Shown here: positions 47,859 through 48,572 of the stretch, in pieces | How the letters are laid out: each line of letters starts with the position of its first letter | Numbering within the stretch: position 1 is the stretch's first letter | Assembly (NCBI GenBank): GCA_937901905.1 | Contig: CALDIF010000057.1 | Span: 1 to 48,572 of the forward strand | From: an uncultured Porphyromonadaceae bacterium | Lineage (GTDB): Bacteria > Bacteroidota > Bacteroidia > Bacteroidales > Muribaculaceae | DNA: 48,572 nucleotides | Direction of reading: 5' to 3' | Notes under the pieces: generated by a model | Seen by the model: the letters and a program-made list of their open reading frames with translations, nothing else | Database searches by the model: none | Told to the model about the DNA's origin: nothing | Program-made: the position numbers and the translations under genes

Positions 47859-48428
47859 ATGATGACGAAGAAACAAACAGCGACAAAAAATGACGAAATA
47901 CCGCCCATTAAAGCCATTGCCGAAGGAAAACAACAGACAAAATACATCATCGGCATAGACCCGGACGTGGACAAAAACGGAGTGGCGATTGTCGAGAGAG
48001 AAACCCGAAGGCTTGAAGCCACCAGCCTGCCGTTTGCACAACTCATAGACTACCTGCGCTGGTGCAAAGAGCGAGAGGAAGAAAGCGACTGCGTCTTCAT
48101 CGTCCACATCGAGGCAGGATGGCTCAATCAAAGCAATTGGCACACCCGATGGGGCGACAGCATATCGCAGAGCGCAGCTAAAGGTCGCAGCCAAGGCAGA
48201 AATGAGCAAGTGAGTCGCCTGCTGGGAGAGATGTGCGAACACATCGGCGTGCCTTACAGGTTTATCAAGCCCTACGCCAAATGCTGGCAAGGAAGGGACA
48301 GGAAGATAACCCATGAGGAACTCGCCGGCTTTACCGGCATTATGGGACGGACAAACCAAGAAGCCCGGGACGCAGCTCTCATCGCATGGCTCGGCGCAGA
48401 GCTTCCCATCAAGGCGAACCTGCAATAG
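47859..48428 (+). CDS. RuvC-like Holliday junction resolvase of the phage
   Basis: A 189-residue protein. KYIIGIDPDVDKNGVAIVER carries the first catalytic Asp of the RNase H/RuvC fold, IVHIEAGW the Glu, and NQEARDAALIAWLGAEL the C-terminal Asp pair. Such proteins cut recombination and replication junctions in phage DNA. Two adjacent ATG codons (47859, 47862) are possible starts. Confidence 0.8.
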   Translation: MMTKKQTATKNDEIPPIKAIAEGKQQTKYIIGIDPDVDKNGVAIVERETRRLEATSLPFAQLIDYLRWCKEREEESDCVFIVHIEAGWLNQSNWHTRWGDSISQSAAKGRSQGRNEQVSRLLGEMCEHIGVPYRFIKPYAKCWQGRDRKITHEELAGFTGIMGRTNQEARDAALIAWLGAELPIKANLQ

Positions 48429-48518
48429 ATTATCGCTGCGAACAACGGCGAAAAGCCACGCAAACAAGGGAAAAGTAAAAAAATTGTTAAATACGCTCAT
48501 TATGTAAGCACAAATTTA

Positions 48519-48526
48519 TACCTTTG
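48519..48526 (+). promoter_or_regulatory. -7 promoter element TACCTTTG for the last gene
   Basis: Consensus TAnnTTTG, 30 nt before ATG 48556. The -33 box is weak. Confidence 0.5.
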
Positions 48527-48555
48527 CTCATTCTAAAGCAACAAAATCGACAGAC

Positions 48556-48572
48556 ATGGTAGCCAAGAACCA
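48556..48572 (+). CDS. Start of a phage gene cut by the window end
   Basis: ATG GTA GCC AAG AAC: only MVAKN is visible, after the consensus promoter element. No function can be told. Confidence 0.4.

Noticed and set aside
1..48572. CRISPR array or cas genes
   Set aside because: Only short tandem repeats (11-12 bp) were found; none has the repeat-spacer form, and no Cas protein is encoded.

Overview
The window looks like chromosome of a Bacteroidales bacterium (Bacteroidota), plausibly gut-associated. Most promoters I can find carry the phylum's -7 element TAnnTTTG, often with TTTG about 20 nt upstream. Shine-Dalgarno sites are not obvious. The cargo families (ArdA, DUF3987/PriCT-type remnants, excisionase-like HTH, arm-domain tyrosine recombinase, DUF1848, HipA split, AlbA/ATPase proteins) are typical of Bacteroidales integrative elements. 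The window is three stacked accessory regions plus one cell-envelope locus.

Region 1 (1-10.7 kb) is the wreckage of integrative elements. It holds an ArdA antirestriction gene with a frameshifted 3' end, pieces of a DUF3987/PriCT-type protein, an excisionase-like HTH, an IS1595-like transposase relative, the helicase half of a TOTE-type primase-helicase, an AlbA/Schlafen ATPase and a tyrosine integrase. An intact two-gene module (DUF1848 Fe-S protein plus methyltransferase-like protein, 1629-3347) has a decayed second copy on the other strand at 10.1-10.4 kb.

Region 2 (10.7-25.3 kb) is a defence island, nearly all on the minus strand. It holds an AbiE toxin-antitoxin pair, a three-gene HipB-HipS-HipT system with its own operator, a nonsense-mutated VbhA-like antitoxin, a second AlbA ATPase, a truncated serine invertase, and a type I restriction-modification operon in the order hsdM, DUF1016 nuclease, hsdS, hsdR. 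hsdS is split into two half genes by a nine-C tract. One base fewer would fuse them into a normal full-length subunit, so its specificity is probably phase variable. TAEL repeats and a 33-nt near-palindrome lie in the same gene. Broken hsdS and AlbA pieces lie beyond hsdM.

Region 3 (25.4-38.3 kb) holds a DEDDh exonuclease, an ADP-ribosylglycohydrolase, a secreted carboxymuconolactone-decarboxylase/cupin protein and a Cys-rich exported protein. It then holds a tightly packed nine-gene minus-strand operon (29.3-36.4 kb) whose products nearly all carry export signals: two beta-barrel-like proteins, a lipoprotein, a caspase-fold protease, two copies each of two unknown proteins (a tandem duplication identical over about 1.15 kb), and a TPR-like protein. 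A structured RNA with a terminator sits in front of it. I regard this exported caspase operon as the strongest candidate for an undescribed system. The region ends with a broken starch-binding-like gene and a flavin reductase that has lost its start.

Region 4 (38.3 kb to the end) is the left part of a prophage or phage-like element. Leftward genes are three repressor-like proteins with an Mrr-type nuclease among them. A divergent promoter/operator at 40.35 kb drives a long rightward early operon: small proteins, a tRNA-like gene (anticodon CAU), a putative annealing protein with a YqaJ exonuclease, a replication initiator with four iterons inside it (probable origin), a DUF4406 protein and a RuvC-like resolvase. 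The last gene runs off the window.
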